From positions 1,769,805 to 1,833,804 of the forward strand of contig JBAXHT010000001.1 of the NCBI GenBank assembly GCA_037138755.1: DNA of 64,000 nt. The letters run 5' to 3'. Below, in pieces: positions 1 to 9,346 of the stretch. The translations under genes were made by a program, and so were the position numbers. The notes below the pieces were generated by a model. The model did not search any database. It had not been told where the DNA came from and saw only the letters and a list, made by a program, of their open reading frames with translations. Every line of letters starts with the position of its first letter. Position 1 is the first letter of the stretch. The DNA is from Armatimonadota bacterium. GTDB taxonomy: Bacteria; Armatimonadota; Fimbriimonadia; Fimbriimonadales; Fimbriimonadaceae.

Positions 1-96
1 GGCTATTTTGATTTGACCGAGAACGAAACCGACGGCGACGACCAGGATCAGTAGGAGTAACGGGTTTGATTTCAGCAACTCGATGAGCCAGGTCAT
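1..96 (-). CDS. AspT/YidE/YbjL-type permease, N-terminal fragment (cut by window edge)
   Basis: Only the first 32 codons are visible, reading leftward off the window from an ATG at 96. The peptide begins MTWLIELLKSNPLLLL and continues as one hydrophobic helix ending in GQIKIA. A short amphipathic start followed by SNPLLLL and a GxxKI ending is typical of the first helix of aspartate-alanine antiporter-type (AspT/YidE/YbjL) permeases. Family assignment rests on this short stretch and my memory of the family, so it is tentative. It is divergent from ftsK, with about 60 bp between the two starts. I see no clear Shine-Dalgarno. Confidence 0.45.
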   Translation of the reverse strand, partial: MTWLIELLKSNPLLLLILVVAVGFVLGQIKIA

Positions 97-107
97 TACT
101 GAGTAGC

Positions 108-136
108 TTACCAAGCAAACAAAACAGGTCTATAAT
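108..136 (+). promoter_or_regulatory. Candidate sigma-70-type promoter for ftsK
   Basis: A perfect -10 hexamer TATAAT lies at 131-136, with TTACCA (4 of 6 matches to TTGACA) at 108-113 and an ideal 17-bp spacer. It sits 19 bp upstream of the first ftsK start candidate and in the divergent gap with the permease gene. This is sequence inspection only. Confidence 0.55.
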
Positions 137-155
137 GTAGGAAGCGAGCACAAGG

Positions 156-2447
156 ATGGTGCGAAGTGAGAATAAAGTGAGCGCAAAACGGCGTTCGAGT
201 CCGGCGAAGACCAAGCCGAGAAGCAAGGAAGCGACCTCCACAAAAGGAAGGGCCAGCCATCGGCGTTACGACATCGTCGGAATTGGCTTTTTGGCATTGG
301 CAGCACTCTGTGTTGTAGCACTGATGTCTCGAAACGCCGGAGTCGTAGGCGGCTTCATGCGCGATGCCTTTGGACTATTGTTCGGACGCGGTGCCTGGGT
401 GATGCCGGTAGCTTTTGCGGTTCTAGGTTGCACATATCTGCGAGGACATTCGAAATCCGGCTCGTGGATACCGGCCCTCGGCGTTTCCCTGTTGGTCTGC
501 GCCTTGTTGGGTGGATTTGCCCGAGCGACAGGTGCGGACTATTTTGATCCGAAACAAATGGCTCTCGGCGGCGGCTACGTCGGCGCGCTCGTTGCATCGC
601 TGTTTTCTTCTCTGTTTGGCGAAGTCGGCAAGATTGTGGCGTGTGTCGCGACGGGGCTGATCGGCACCGTTTTGTGTCTCGATAAGCCGCTTCGGGCACT
701 GTACACCGATTTCCGTGACAGGGCCGCGCTTCCTGCCTATGAGGAAGAAGAGAGTGTTCCTCAAAGAGCGGTTCGCGCGGGCAGAGCTGTCGTCGGAATG
801 CCCGAAGAAGAAGACCTTCGCAAGAAATCCTTGCCCCAGGGATTTGTTGAAGATCCAGTTTCTGAACCTGTCGCTAAGCGGTCTCCGATCATCCGAGATC
901 ATACCGACGCTCCGCGCCCGGAGAAGGCGAAGCCAGAGTTTTCGATAGAGTCAACGACTCCCAAGGAGGGCTATCAGCTGCCATCCATTTCCGCTCTGAA
1001 CGAACCAGCTGAGAAGCCAAAGCGAACGGCGGCCGAGATGCAGCAAAACATCGAGACCATTGAAGGGACGCTTGAGCAGTTTGGCATTGATGCTAACGTT
1101 GTCGAGGTCGCCACCGGGCCGACGATCACCCGCTACGAAATTCAGCTTGGGGCAGGAATCCGGGTGGCTCGGATTGTCTCGCTGGCTGACAACATCGCGA
1201 TGGACATGGCGGCGACGATGGTTCGGGTCGAAGCCCCGATTCCAGGCAAGGCGGCGATTGGCTTGGAGATTCCAAATGCCAAATCGTCCATGGTAAATAT
1301 CCGAGAGTTGGTCGAATCGAAGGAGTTCATGGATCATCCTTCGCGGCTGTGCGTTGCGCTGGGCAAAGACGTTGCCGGAGTTAACCGCTACGCTGATCTG
1401 ACTAAAATGCCCCACCTGCTGATCGCGGGGGCGACTAACAGTGGAAAGTCGATTGGTCTCGCAACGCTGATTACTTCGCTGTTAATGCGCAACACGCCGA
1501 AGGATCTCCGGCTGGTCATGATCGACCCGAAGCGGGTTGAATTGACGCTATTCGATCAGATTCCTCACCTTCTTTGCCCGGTCATCAAGGACGTCAAGGA
1601 GGCACCAGGCGTTCTGATGGCAGTAAGAGCCGAAATGGATCGTCGGTATGACTTGCTCTCCGAGAAGGGAGTTCGTAACATTGACGGTTGGAACGCCAAG
1701 GCTTCGTATGCCGACAAGCTTCCGTACATCGTCGTCATTATCGACGAGCTTGCCGACCTCATGATGCAGGCCAAGCAGGACGTCGAGGGTTCGATTGTCC
1801 GGCTTGCTCAGCTCGCCCGGGCCGTGGGAATTCACCTCGTCATCGCCACTCAGCGGCCCTCGGTTGACGTGATTACTGGAACCATCAAAGCGAATATTCC
1901 TTCGCGAATCGCCTTCTCCGTGGCCTCGCAAATTGACTCGCGTACCATTCTTGACTCGAAGGGCGCCGAGGCACTCATTGGTCGTGGGGACATGCTGTAC
2001 ATGCCGATTGACGCCACGAAGCCGATGCGGGTGCAGGGCTGCTACGTTGCCGAGACGGAAATCGAAGCGATCTGCAAGCACTGGCGAGAGCAAGAGGCTC
2101 CGAATTATGCATTCGATCCGGCGGAGTTTGAAGCTTCGGATCCGGTGAAGGCAGCGGGCGACTTTGGCGGCGAGGTTGACCCGATGTGGGAGGAGGTCGT
2201 TCGGTACTCAGTGGAGACCGGTCAAGTTTCAACTTCGATGATCCAGCGCAAGTTCCGACTTGGCTTCCAGCGGGCGTCTCGGTTGCTCGACGAGATGGAG
2301 GGGCGGGGAATCATTGCCGCGAAGGATGGTCCACGACCGCGGGAGGTTCTGCTGGCCTTGGCTGATCTTGAGTCGGTTTTTGGCGGTGCGTCGTCGGCTC
2401 CGAAGTATGAGATGGGAACGAGCATTGACGATTGGGAAGAGGCGTAA
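156..2447 (+). CDS. ftsK: DNA translocase FtsK/SpoIIIE
   Basis: FtsK pumps double-stranded DNA through the division septum and activates XerCD recombination at dif. The 763-residue protein has a basic N-terminus, about four membrane helices in residues 35-190, a variable acidic linker (200-300), then the alpha/beta motor with Walker A GATNSGKS near residue 425 and Walker B VVIIDELADLM near 527. The C-terminal gamma winged helix (about 690-750, with QRKFRLGFQRASRLLDEME) reads KOPS-type sequences in the family. Length is normal for the short-linker type. The start is uncertain: ATG 156 directly abuts AAGG, whereas GTG at 177 has GTGAG about 6 nt upstream. A good promoter precedes it. It is transcribed alone. 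Confidence 0.93.
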   Translation: MVRSENKVSAKRRSSPAKTKPRSKEATSTKGRASHRRYDIVGIGFLALAALCVVALMSRNAGVVGGFMRDAFGLLFGRGAWVMPVAFAVLGCTYLRGHSKSGSWIPALGVSLLVCALLGGFARATGADYFDPKQMALGGGYVGALVASLFSSLFGEVGKIVACVATGLIGTVLCLDKPLRALYTDFRDRAALPAYEEEESVPQRAVRAGRAVVGMPEEEDLRKKSLPQGFVEDPVSEPVAKRSPIIRDHTDAPRPEKAKPEFSIESTTPKEGYQLPSISALNEPAEKPKRTAAEMQQNIETIEGTLEQFGIDANVVEVATGPTITRYEIQLGAGIRVARIVSLADNIAMDMAATMVRVEAPIPGKAAIGLEIPNAKSSMVNIRELVESKEFMDHPSRLCVALGKDVAGVNRYADLTKMPHLLIAGATNSGKSIGLATLITSLLMRNTPKDLRLVMIDPKRVELTLFDQIPHLLCPVIKDVKEAPGVLMAVRAEMDRRYDLLSEKGVRNIDGWNAKASYADKLPYIVVIIDELADLMMQAKQDVEGSIVRLAQLARAVGIHLVIATQRPSVDVITGTIKANIPSRIAFSVASQIDSRTILDSKGAEALIGRGDMLYMPIDATKPMRVQGCYVAETEIEAICKHWREQEAPNYAFDPAEFEASDPVKAAGDFGGEVDPMWEEVVRYSVETGQVSTSMIQRKFRLGFQRASRLLDEMEGRGIIAAKDGPRPREVLLALADLESVFGGASSAPKYEMGTSIDDWEEA

Positions 2448-2654
2448 GCCGATTACCGGAGCTCTTTTTCATTGTTTGAACAGAGACCTGTCACGCAATA
2501 AGGTAGGCCATTAGACTGAAGAAATGACTCGATTTGAAGAAAAGTTGGGGAAGGTTGGGTAGCAGCCCCGCGCCGGCCCATGGCCAATCCCCACCCGAGA
2601 CACCCCCGATTCCATCGCATTCGCTCTGGAACCGAAGTTGCCCCGGGACCCGTG

Positions 2655-2680
2655 CCCCAGGCGGCGGAGCCGCTGTGGGG
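2655..2680. repeat. GC-rich hairpin between ftsK and sodA-like gene
   Basis: In the 248-bp gap between the convergent ftsK and superoxide dismutase genes, CCCCA/TGGGG and GCGGC/GCCGC arms form an imperfect hairpin around a GGA loop. The flanking DNA from about 2560 is unusually GC- and C-rich and noncoding. It could be a bidirectional terminator without a U-run, or a REP-like unit. I see nothing else in the gap. Confidence 0.4.
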
Positions 2681-2695
2681 TGACGGTTTATCTAC

Positions 2696-3427
2696 TTATT
2701 TGCCCAGACCCTTATGGAGTCGGGCGTTGACGGCATCCCAGTCGATGACATTGAGATAGGCATCGATGTACTTCGCTCGGGCGGTTTGGAAGTCGAGGAA
2801 GTAAGCGTGCTCGTAGACGTCTAACGCAAGGATCAGGGTTGAGTTCCAGGACGGGAAGGTGTCTTGAGCGTCGCCGATGAAGTTGAATACTCGCTCTTCG
2901 TCGTGGTCGTAGGCAAGGTAGACCCAGCCTCGGGCGCCGATTCCGGTGGTCTTCAGGTCCTTTGCCCAGGCTTCGTGCGAGCCGTAGGCTTCGTTGATCA
3001 GGCCAGCGACATCGCCGGTTGCGGGGCCGCCGCTACCGCCGATGGTGTCGAAATAGACGTTGTGGTTCTTGTATCCGCCGTAGGCGAAGGCGTAGTTGAC
3101 CTTAAGGGCGCGGATCTGGGAGTAAATCTGGTTGGCCTTGGTCGCGTCCATTTCCATCTCGGCGAGGGCCTTGCGAATCTCGTTGGTCTTGTTGGCGTAG
3201 CCTTGCCAGAGGCCGAGGTGGGCTTTGTGAGTGGCTTCGCTGATGCCGTGGGAAGCAGTCTTCAGGGCTTTGGCGATGTCGGCTTCGGTGGGGACGTGAA
3301 CGAGTTTTGGTTCCATTTTTCGCAGTTTCCTAACCTGTTCTACGCCCATCGAACCCATCCCGGTAGCAGAGATGCCCACCGCTGCGGTGGCAGCAAGTAG
3401 GCCGCGTCGAGAGAGGGAATTATCCAT
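2696..3427 (-). CDS. Fe/Mn superoxide dismutase with Tat signal
   Basis: Converts superoxide to H2O2 and O2 using Fe or Mn. The 243-residue protein begins with SRRGLLAA followed by a hydrophobic stretch, which resembles a twin-arginine signal, so export is likely. The catalytic domain keeps the ligands of the family: His70 (or His67) in the first helix, His122 in the KNHNVYF segment, and Asp203/His207 in LDVYEHAYFLDF. The usual GGAQVWNH-type motif is altered to YGGYKNHN. Metal specificity cannot be read from this. The gene is divergent from the DinB-family gene, and the intervening 89 bp contains an A+T-rich TTATAAA element. Confidence 0.88.
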   Translation of the reverse strand: MDNSLSRRGLLAATAAVGISATGMGSMGVEQVRKLRKMEPKLVHVPTEADIAKALKTASHGISEATHKAHLGLWQGYANKTNEIRKALAEMEMDATKANQIYSQIRALKVNYAFAYGGYKNHNVYFDTIGGSGGPATGDVAGLINEAYGSHEAWAKDLKTTGIGARGWVYLAYDHDEERVFNFIGDAQDTFPSWNSTLILALDVYEHAYFLDFQTARAKYIDAYLNVIDWDAVNARLHKGLGK

Positions 3428-3472
3428 GAGTGCAGAATTTTCGGTACAAGAGAAATCTACTCTAAAACCCCC

Positions 3473-3501
3473 TTGCTTATCGCGAGGTTAAGGATTATAA
3501 A
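3473..3501 (+). promoter_or_regulatory. Candidate promoter for the DinB-family gene
   Basis: TTGCTT at 3473-3478 and TATAAA at 3496-3501 are separated by 17 bp, just upstream of the ribosome-binding sequence AAGGTGG and the ATG at 3517. The reverse strand of the same element contains TATAAT, so it might serve the divergent dismutase gene too, but I see no convincing -35 for that direction. Confidence 0.4.
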
Positions 3502-3516
3502 CAAGGTGGGACAACT

Positions 3517-3966
3517 ATGAAGGGCTACCTGAGTTCTCTTGAGAACACACCAAAAACGCTCGTCAACCTCGTTGATCAGGTGAAACCTGACCACTACGAC
3601 GATTACACGGATCCGAAGAGGTTCACCTTGCGGGAGCTGATCGCGCACCTTGCGGATTTCGACGACATCTTCCTAGACCGACTGAGGTTAGCCCACGAGT
3701 CCCCCGGAGCCTCGGTCGTTTCGCTCGACCCAGACGCCCGAGCCGCCGAAAAACACTACGCAACCCGTGACGTCCATCACGAGCTTGAGGTTTTCGAAAA
3801 TCGGCGACGGGATCTCATCGACTTCCTGGCCAACCTATCGCCAGAGGACTGGGAGAAGAAATTTCATCACCCTGACCTAGGAGATGTGACGATCGAGTCC
3901 TACGCGAATATCATCTTGGCTCATGACCTGAGCCACGTTTCGCACGCGAGTTCTTATTTGCGGTAA
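3517..3966 (+). CDS. DinB family protein (metal-binding four-helix bundle)
   Basis: 149 residues. DinB/YfiT-like proteins are four-helix bundles with a His triad that binds a divalent metal; some are thiol transferases and most are uncharacterised. Candidate ligands are His44 in ELIAHLADFD, and His136 and His140 in the C-terminal AHDLSHVSH. The start is well supported by AAGGTGG about 8 nt upstream. It stands alone between a divergent dismutase and two hairpins. Substrate unknown. Confidence 0.75.
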   Translation: MKGYLSSLENTPKTLVNLVDQVKPDHYDDYTDPKRFTLRELIAHLADFDDIFLDRLRLAHESPGASVVSLDPDARAAEKHYATRDVHHELEVFENRRRDLIDFLANLSPEDWEKKFHHPDLGDVTIESYANIILAHDLSHVSHASSYLR

Positions 3967-3975
3967 ATCCAAGTA

Positions 3976-3995
3976 CCTCTCTAAGATTAGAGAGG
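3976..3995 (+). terminator. Perfect 9-bp hairpin after the DinB-family gene
   Basis: CCTCTCTAA and TTAGAGAGG pair perfectly around a GA loop, 10 bp after the stop. No T-run follows, so termination strength is uncertain. Confidence 0.5.
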
Positions 3996-4050
3996 TCGGT
4001 GAGACTCCGGTCGAACCGGGTCCGCCGACTGGTCGACGTTAAGCTCCCTC

Positions 4051-4078
4051 CCCCCTAACGGGGTTGGGGGTTAGGGGG
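4051..4078. terminator. Hairpin between convergent genes
   Basis: CCCCCTAAC (4051-4059) and GTTAGGGGG (4070-4078) pair perfectly around a G/T-rich 10-nt loop, directly adjoining the stop codon of the leftward gene. Its place between convergent genes suggests a bidirectional terminator. Confidence 0.5.
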
Positions 4079-5647
4079 CTATTGCGCAGGGACGTACAGC
4101 TTGTACGTGTACTCCAGGTGCAAGCACTCGCCAGCCTTAGCCTTCGGCTTCCAGGTGAGCTTCCCGGTTGAGTTCATCTGCCGCAGGCCCTTGGTGGTTT
4201 TGACAACGGCGGGTTCGCCGTCAGCTTTGATTAGCTCGCCAGTGAACTGCTTGACCAGGTTCAACTGAACTTCCTCTTTGCGAGAGTTAGTGATTTCTAG
4301 CGTTCCCTTAACGGTGACCAAGTCCCAGCGGGGGTTGTTGTATTGGTCGCGGATGGCGGCTCGCTCGCGGCTGACTTCTTCTTCGTTCGCCTCGGGGCGA
4401 ACGTCGAGGGCTTTGTTGATGCGAAGCGAGACTTCGCCGCCAGCCGGGATGTAGTTCATCATCGTCTGGCCGATGAGTTCGCCTTTGTTGAAAATCGTCG
4501 CTGCGCCGGTGGTCAGCGGCTTTCCTGAACCGTTTTTGAACTTGACGGTGTGCCAAATCTCTTCGGCATCTTGGGGGTTGTTTGCGGGAACAGGTCTGTA
4601 GTTGCCGCTCGCGTCCACTCTGTCGTCGATATCCCAAGTGTATATGTGTTCGTACTTGCTGTCGAACTTGAACAGGTTCTGATAGATGCGTGAGTTCTTC
4701 TTGGAAGAGAACTTGTCGAGGTCGTAGAAGAAGAGATCGCCGATCTGCTCTCCGCCAGCCTGCGCTGCGTTGCTTCCGCCCCAGTTGACGTCGGCCGCCA
4801 TTCCTGGCGCGTATGCGTTTTGGGTCATCATCTCGCTGGCTCGGCCACGCATTCCTCCGCCTCCGGGGCCACCGGGCATGCCTCCGGTCGAAAGCGTCCC
4901 CAACCAAACATCGTTGGACATGCCGGCAGTAAACGGATCAAGAATGTCCTTGAATTGCAGATTTGGGAATCCGGTAATGAGCCTCACCGGAACCTGGTCT
5001 AGCGCAAGCAAATCATTCATCACGGTCGCCTTGCTGGCGACGGTGAGGGTGCCTTCCTTGGTGATATCCACCGCATAGCCGGGTGCCCAGGAGACGCCGC
5101 GCTCGAGGGACATCATCATCACCTCTTTGGTCTTCTTGTCAGCCTCAATCGTATAGAACTTCTGGGTCGAGTCGGTTTCGACGGTCTGCTTCCATTCAAA
5201 CTTGTCGTCGCTAGTTTTGAGGAACTTGATGGAGTCTTTTCGGATCGCGACGTTGCCGCTTTGGGTTTCGAGGATCAGGAGGTCTCCGTCGGCGGACTTG
5301 ATTTTGCCGTCCTGGGGTGGCGCCATTTGGCTCTCAATGTAGACCTGCTTACCGACGTTCTTGCGAACGAGCTGATCGAAGTTCGCGAGGTTCTGTTCGG
5401 TCTTGGTTTTGGATGCGCTTTCGTTGGTCCGAATCTGCTTCAGTTCGCCTTCTGGAGTCCAAAACCAGAGAGTGCCGAGCGAAGCCTGTGGAACCTCAAC
5501 GACGTTCGCCGCGCCATCTTTCAGTTTGATGCGGCGGGTGACGAAGGCAAAGCCGTTTTTAAACATCGAAACCGAAACGATCTCCGGCGATGTCATCTCG
5601 GTTTTGGCCTGAAGGAGCACAGCTCCTGCGAACATTGTCGAAAGCAT
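4079..5647 (-). CDS. Secreted protein, DUF4139-like, paralogue 2
   Basis: 522 residues from ATG 5647, giving MLSTMFAGAVLLQAK as a signal peptide. A longer reading from TTG 5716 would overlap the upstream gene and spoil the signal, so I reject it. The mature N-terminus (SVSMFKNGFAFVTRRIKL) matches the same segment of the next gene upstream, as do the later EYGxxWxPGYAxD and VRxITGFPN blocks. A Gly/Met-rich loop lies mid-protein (GGMPGGPGGGGM). The pattern of a short beta-rich repeat with FVTR recalls DUF4139 proteins, which is a weak match. No catalytic motif seen. Function unknown; probably periplasmic. Confidence 0.7.
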   Translation of the reverse strand: MLSTMFAGAVLLQAKTEMTSPEIVSVSMFKNGFAFVTRRIKLKDGAANVVEVPQASLGTLWFWTPEGELKQIRTNESASKTKTEQNLANFDQLVRKNVGKQVYIESQMAPPQDGKIKSADGDLLILETQSGNVAIRKDSIKFLKTSDDKFEWKQTVETDSTQKFYTIEADKKTKEVMMMSLERGVSWAPGYAVDITKEGTLTVASKATVMNDLLALDQVPVRLITGFPNLQFKDILDPFTAGMSNDVWLGTLSTGGMPGGPGGGGMRGRASEMMTQNAYAPGMAADVNWGGSNAAQAGGEQIGDLFFYDLDKFSSKKNSRIYQNLFKFDSKYEHIYTWDIDDRVDASGNYRPVPANNPQDAEEIWHTVKFKNGSGKPLTTGAATIFNKGELIGQTMMNYIPAGGEVSLRINKALDVRPEANEEEVSRERAAIRDQYNNPRWDLVTVKGTLEITNSRKEEVQLNLVKQFTGELIKADGEPAVVKTTKGLRQMNSTGKLTWKPKAKAGECLHLEYTYKLYVPAQ

Positions 5648-5681
5648 GTAGGTTGGACGCCTAGATTCGGTGAGGGTTTTG

Positions 5682-7304
5682 TTATTGTCCGGTGGGAACG
5701 TAGGCCTTGACTCCAAATGACCCCTTCCAACTCTGGCCCGCGTCTAGCCAGAATTCCCATTTGATGATATTGTGTGCGTTGCTCCCTCTCAGTTTTTCGG
5801 AGAACTCTTTGACATCGGCCTTCGGCTCAACCCGACCGAGTGATCCGGTCGCACTCCTCTCAATGAGCACCTTGATCTTCTCGTTTTTCGGGTTCGTGAT
5901 GCTGAGAGTGTACTGATGGGTGACCAGGTCGAGCTGGGCCACCCCCTGCTTATCCTTGATCGCCCCAACCGACCTATCGGTAATTTCGTCCTCTACGGTG
6001 GTTTTGAGTTCTAGAGTCTTCCCGGTTTCGAGAGTTGTCTCGCTATTTCCGGCAACATACTCGAGCTTTCCTTGACCAGTGATTTCTCCAGAATTAAAGA
6101 TGCTCACATCTCCCGGCGCGATGGGTCGGTTGGTTGGGTTCTTGAACTTGATCACCGAGGCCACCGGGTACCCCTGAAGACCATTCCAGCGGTAGAGCTT
6201 TTGGTAGTCAGTTTCGACCTGATAGAGGTACTGGTAGCTGCGAGCGCCTTTACCCAAAGTTACGCCCATAAGGTCGTAATAGAGTTGGTCGCCGAGAATC
6301 TCGCTCTCCGAGTTCTTGACGATCAATGTGTTATCGGTGGGGTCGTAGGTTATGAAATCGACGCTGGAAGGAACCAATCCGCTACCAACTTTCAGCGCGG
6401 CTTTTGCAGTCTTTGCCTCAGCCATTCCTCCTCCCATTCCGCCACCGGTTCCGCCAAAACCTCCACGATTGCTGTTCCCCATTCCCATCGTCTGGAGCCA
6501 TTCATCCAGCGACATTCGGGAAGTGAGCGGGTCAATCACTTTGGAAAACGAAACATTTGGGAACCCCGTAATCACTCTGACCCGAGAGTTTTGGATCTCC
6601 ACCAGGTCATTGACCAATGTGGCCTTTGAGGTGAGTTGGAGCTTGTCTGGCTTGCTGAGGTCGATCGCATAACCCGGCTTCCAAGCCATCCCGTATTCCA
6701 GCGAGAGCATATACGCGACCTTAGCCCCACCTGCCGTTTTCACCTTATAGAGCCGGGTCGGTCGATCTACCTGGATCGTGTCGGCAAGCACAATATCTTT
6801 GTCCTTTGCCTCCCAGGCAACGATTGAACTCTTTTGAAGAAGCACGACCCCACTCGCGGTTTCGAGACCGACTAGGCTCCCCTTTGTGAGCCGAAGTACT
6901 CCCTCATGGGTTGTTCTCACATCTGTCTTCTTGCCGTCGCTCTCGGTTTGAGATAGTGTCGTCAAGGCGAATCGCTTTCCGATGTTTGCGCTCAGAATCT
7001 TTTCCGTGGTCTCAAAAGGCACCTTCTGAGATTCAGCAGAGTGCTCGTCATAAGCGGTCACCGACTCGAGCATTCCATCCTTAGTCCAAAACCAAAGGCT
7101 CCCTTCGCTTGCCGTTGGCACGTCGACCAGGTTAGCAACCCCGTCCTTCAACGGCAATTCGCGTGTCACGAACGCGTACCCGTTTCGGAACATAGACACC
7201 GACACAATGCGGGGCGAAACGATGTCTGGCTTGGACTGAAGAGCGAGTAGGGTTGTCGCGACGGCAATAGAAACCATGACCTTCTTGACGAACCACATCG
7301 ACAT
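5682..7304 (-). CDS. Secreted protein, DUF4139-like, paralogue 1
   Basis: 540 residues, ATG 7304, with signal peptide MSMWFVKKVMVSIAVATTLL. It is the first gene of a two-gene leftward unit; the paralogue begins 35 bp downstream of its stop. It shares colinear blocks with that paralogue: SVSMFRNGYAFVTRE, a WFWT segment, MAWKPGYAIDL, a Gly/Met-rich loop (FGGTGGGMGGGM) and a beta-rich C-terminus ending in a membrane-distal immunoglobulin-like stretch. Tandem duplication is the simplest explanation. Its start is 44 bp from the divergent uvrA half. Function unknown. Confidence 0.72.
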   Translation of the reverse strand: MSMWFVKKVMVSIAVATTLLALQSKPDIVSPRIVSVSMFRNGYAFVTRELPLKDGVANLVDVPTASEGSLWFWTKDGMLESVTAYDEHSAESQKVPFETTEKILSANIGKRFALTTLSQTESDGKKTDVRTTHEGVLRLTKGSLVGLETASGVVLLQKSSIVAWEAKDKDIVLADTIQVDRPTRLYKVKTAGGAKVAYMLSLEYGMAWKPGYAIDLSKPDKLQLTSKATLVNDLVEIQNSRVRVITGFPNVSFSKVIDPLTSRMSLDEWLQTMGMGNSNRGGFGGTGGGMGGGMAEAKTAKAALKVGSGLVPSSVDFITYDPTDNTLIVKNSESEILGDQLYYDLMGVTLGKGARSYQYLYQVETDYQKLYRWNGLQGYPVASVIKFKNPTNRPIAPGDVSIFNSGEITGQGKLEYVAGNSETTLETGKTLELKTTVEDEITDRSVGAIKDKQGVAQLDLVTHQYTLSITNPKNEKIKVLIERSATGSLGRVEPKADVKEFSEKLRGSNAHNIIKWEFWLDAGQSWKGSFGVKAYVPTGQ

Positions 7305-7348
7305 TGGTTTTGGCCGAGTTGTGGTGGTATAGTTTCGTCTACCAGTCT

Positions 7349-9346
7349 ATGTCGCACGAGAAGATTGTTGTTGTGGGTGCTCGGGAGAATAATCTCAAGA
7401 ATGTTACGGTGGAGATTCCGCGTAACAAGCTGGTGGTGATCACCGGGCTGAGTGGGAGCGGGAAGTCTTCGCTGGCGTTCAACACCATCTACGCCGAGGG
7501 GCAGCGACGGTATGTCGAATCGCTTTCGGCGTATGCAAGGCAGTTCTTAGGGCAGTTGGATAAGCCGGATGTTGACCACATCGACGGGCTCTCCCCGGCG
7601 ATTTCGATTGACCAGAAATCGGCTTCGAAGAATCCACGATCGACCGTCGGCACGGTCACCGAAACCTACGATTACCTCCGTATCCTGTTTGCAAGGGTGG
7701 GAATTCCGCACTGCATCAACGGACATGGGCCGATCGAGCGGCAGAGCACCGATCAGATCGTCGACGTCGTCAGGGCTCTGCCCGAGGGAACGAAGCTACA
7801 GATCTTGGGACCGGTTGTACGGGGCCGAAAGGGCGAGTATAAGAAGGAACTTGTTGATATTTCTCGCGCTGGCTATGTGCGCGTAAGGGTCGATGGGCGG
7901 ATGTATGAAGTCACGGACGACATCCCGATGGACCGATACAAGCAGCATACGATTGAGGTTGTTGTCGACCGAATTGTGGTGAAGGAAGGCATCGAGCGGC
8001 GACTGACCGACTCGATCGAAGCTGCTCTCAAGATGGGCCAGGGGCTGGTGACTGTTTCGATTCAGCCTGCGGATGGGGCGGTGCTACCGCCGAATGTTCA
8101 GGCGATGATTGATCGACAGCCTTTGGACGAAGTTGAGGGTCAGGAAGGGTGGAGTGACTTGCTGTTTAGCGAGGCTTATGCTTGTTCGGTCTGCGGCTAT
8201 TCGATGCCGGACCTTGAGCCGCGCATGTTCTCATTCAACTCCCCTTATGGAGCATGTCCGGACTGTACTGGTCTGGGAACGAAGACGGAGTTTGACCCGG
8301 ATTTAGTCGCTCCGGACCACTCGGTTTCGTTGAGAGATGGGGCCATCAAGCCGTTTGTTTACAAGTCCGGCGAAGTGAAGGATTGGTGGCCGGAGATGCT
8401 GGACGCGGTCGGCTTGGCGTGCGGATTTGATGCCTCACTCCCAATTTCTCAGATTCCAGCTGAGGGCATGGATGCGGTTTGGAACGGTCTTCCTAAGCCA
8501 ATTGAGGTGAAGATGAAGTACGGGCGAAGCGAGCGCAAGTTCACGTCCGAGTGGCGCGGCGTTCTGGGATCGCTTAGGAAGCGGTTAGAAGAGACGGAGA
8601 GCGAGTGGGTGAAGCAGGACTTGGATCAGTACATGAGTACCAAGCCTTGCCCGACTTGCCTCGGGAGGCGATTGAAGCCAGAATCGCTGCTGGTCAAAGT
8701 GGCTGATCATGACATGAGCCAGATTACGAACATGTCGATAGGCGACGCGGTGGCTTTCTTCTCCGGCGTGACTCCGAAGTTGACAAAGCGACAGCTTCTG
8801 ATCGCCGAGAGAGCCGTAAAGGAAATACTTGAGCGGCTCTCTTTCTTGCTCGACGTGGGGCTTGGTTATTTGACTTTGGATCGCAACGCGCGGACGCTGA
8901 GCGGCGGCGAAGCCCAGCGGATTCGGCTGGCAACTCAGATCGGGTCGGGCCTCATGGGCTGCTTGTACGTACTCGATGAGCCTTCGATTGGGTTGCACCA
9001 AAGGGATAACCGGAAGCTCATCGAGACCCTGATGCGGCTTCGAAACCTTGGGAATACGGTCCTCGTCGTGGAACACGACGAGGAGACAATGTTAGCCGCA
9101 GACCACCTCCTAGAACTCGGTCCAGGAGCGGGAGAGCACGGCGGGTTTGTCGTAGCACAGGGCACAGTCGAGGAGTTCATGAAGGCCTCCTCGTCCACGG
9201 CCGACTACCTGTCGGGACGACGCGAAATCGAGATTCCGAAGGTTCGGCGTCAGCCGAGGGTGCCTGAGAAAGCAGTTGTGTTGAAGACCGAAAAGGTGAT
9301 GAAGAAGTCAGCGTCGAACAGAAAGCCAAAAACGTCCGTTACGTAA
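7349..9346 (+). CDS. uvrA: Excinuclease ABC subunit A, N-terminal ABC module only (split UvrA)
   Basis: UvrA is the damage-sensing ATPase that loads UvrB in nucleotide excision repair. This intact 665-residue gene (ATG 7349; an earlier in-frame TTG gives a poor N-terminus) contains only the first half: Walker [10 protein letters not shown] at 33-41, UvrB-binding and insertion domains, zinc-module cysteines 279/282/303/306, signature LSGGEAQR from 517 and Walker [16 protein letters not shown]. Normal UvrA is about 940 residues. It stops after the linker ([11 protein letters not shown]) and gains a Lys/Arg-rich tail of about 35 residues. The missing second module is encoded by the gene at 32267-33286. 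It overlaps the next gene by TAATG. Confidence 0.9.
   Translation: MSHEKIVVVGARENNLKNVTVEIPRNKLVVITGLSGSGKSSLAFNTIYAEGQRRYVESLSAYARQFLGQLDKPDVDHIDGLSPAISIDQKSASKNPRSTVGTVTETYDYLRILFARVGIPHCINGHGPIERQSTDQIVDVVRALPEGTKLQILGPVVRGRKGEYKKELVDISRAGYVRVRVDGRMYEVTDDIPMDRYKQHTIEVVVDRIVVKEGIERRLTDSIEAALKMGQGLVTVSIQPADGAVLPPNVQAMIDRQPLDEVEGQEGWSDLLFSEAYACSVCGYSMPDLEPRMFSFNSPYGACPDCTGLGTKTEFDPDLVAPDHSVSLRDGAIKPFVYKSGEVKDWWPEMLDAVGLACGFDASLPISQIPAEGMDAVWNGLPKPIEVKMKYGRSERKFTSEWRGVLGSLRKRLEETESEWVKQDLDQYMSTKPCPTCLGRRLKPESLLVKVADHDMSQITNMSIGDAVAFFSGVTPKLTKRQLLIAERAVKEILERLSFLLDVGLGYLTLDRNARTLSGGEAQRIRLATQIGSGLMGCLYVLDEPSIGLHQRDNRKLIETLMRLRNLGNTVLVVEHDEETMLAADHLLELGPGAGEHGGFVVAQGTVEEFMKASSSTADYLSGRREIEIPKVRRQPRVPEKAVVLKTEKVMKKSASNRKPKTSVT

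Noticed and set aside
3990-4040. A T-arm-like GGTCGAACC sequence that first looked like a tRNA
   Set aside because: No acceptor, D-arm or anticodon stem can be drawn around it.
7349-9346. A truncated uvrA due to a frameshift or a class III UvrA-like ABC protein
   Set aside because: No second ABC module is found just downstream in any frame. The C-terminal half exists as a separate intact gene, and this half has UvrB-binding and zinc domains that standalone ABC proteins lack.
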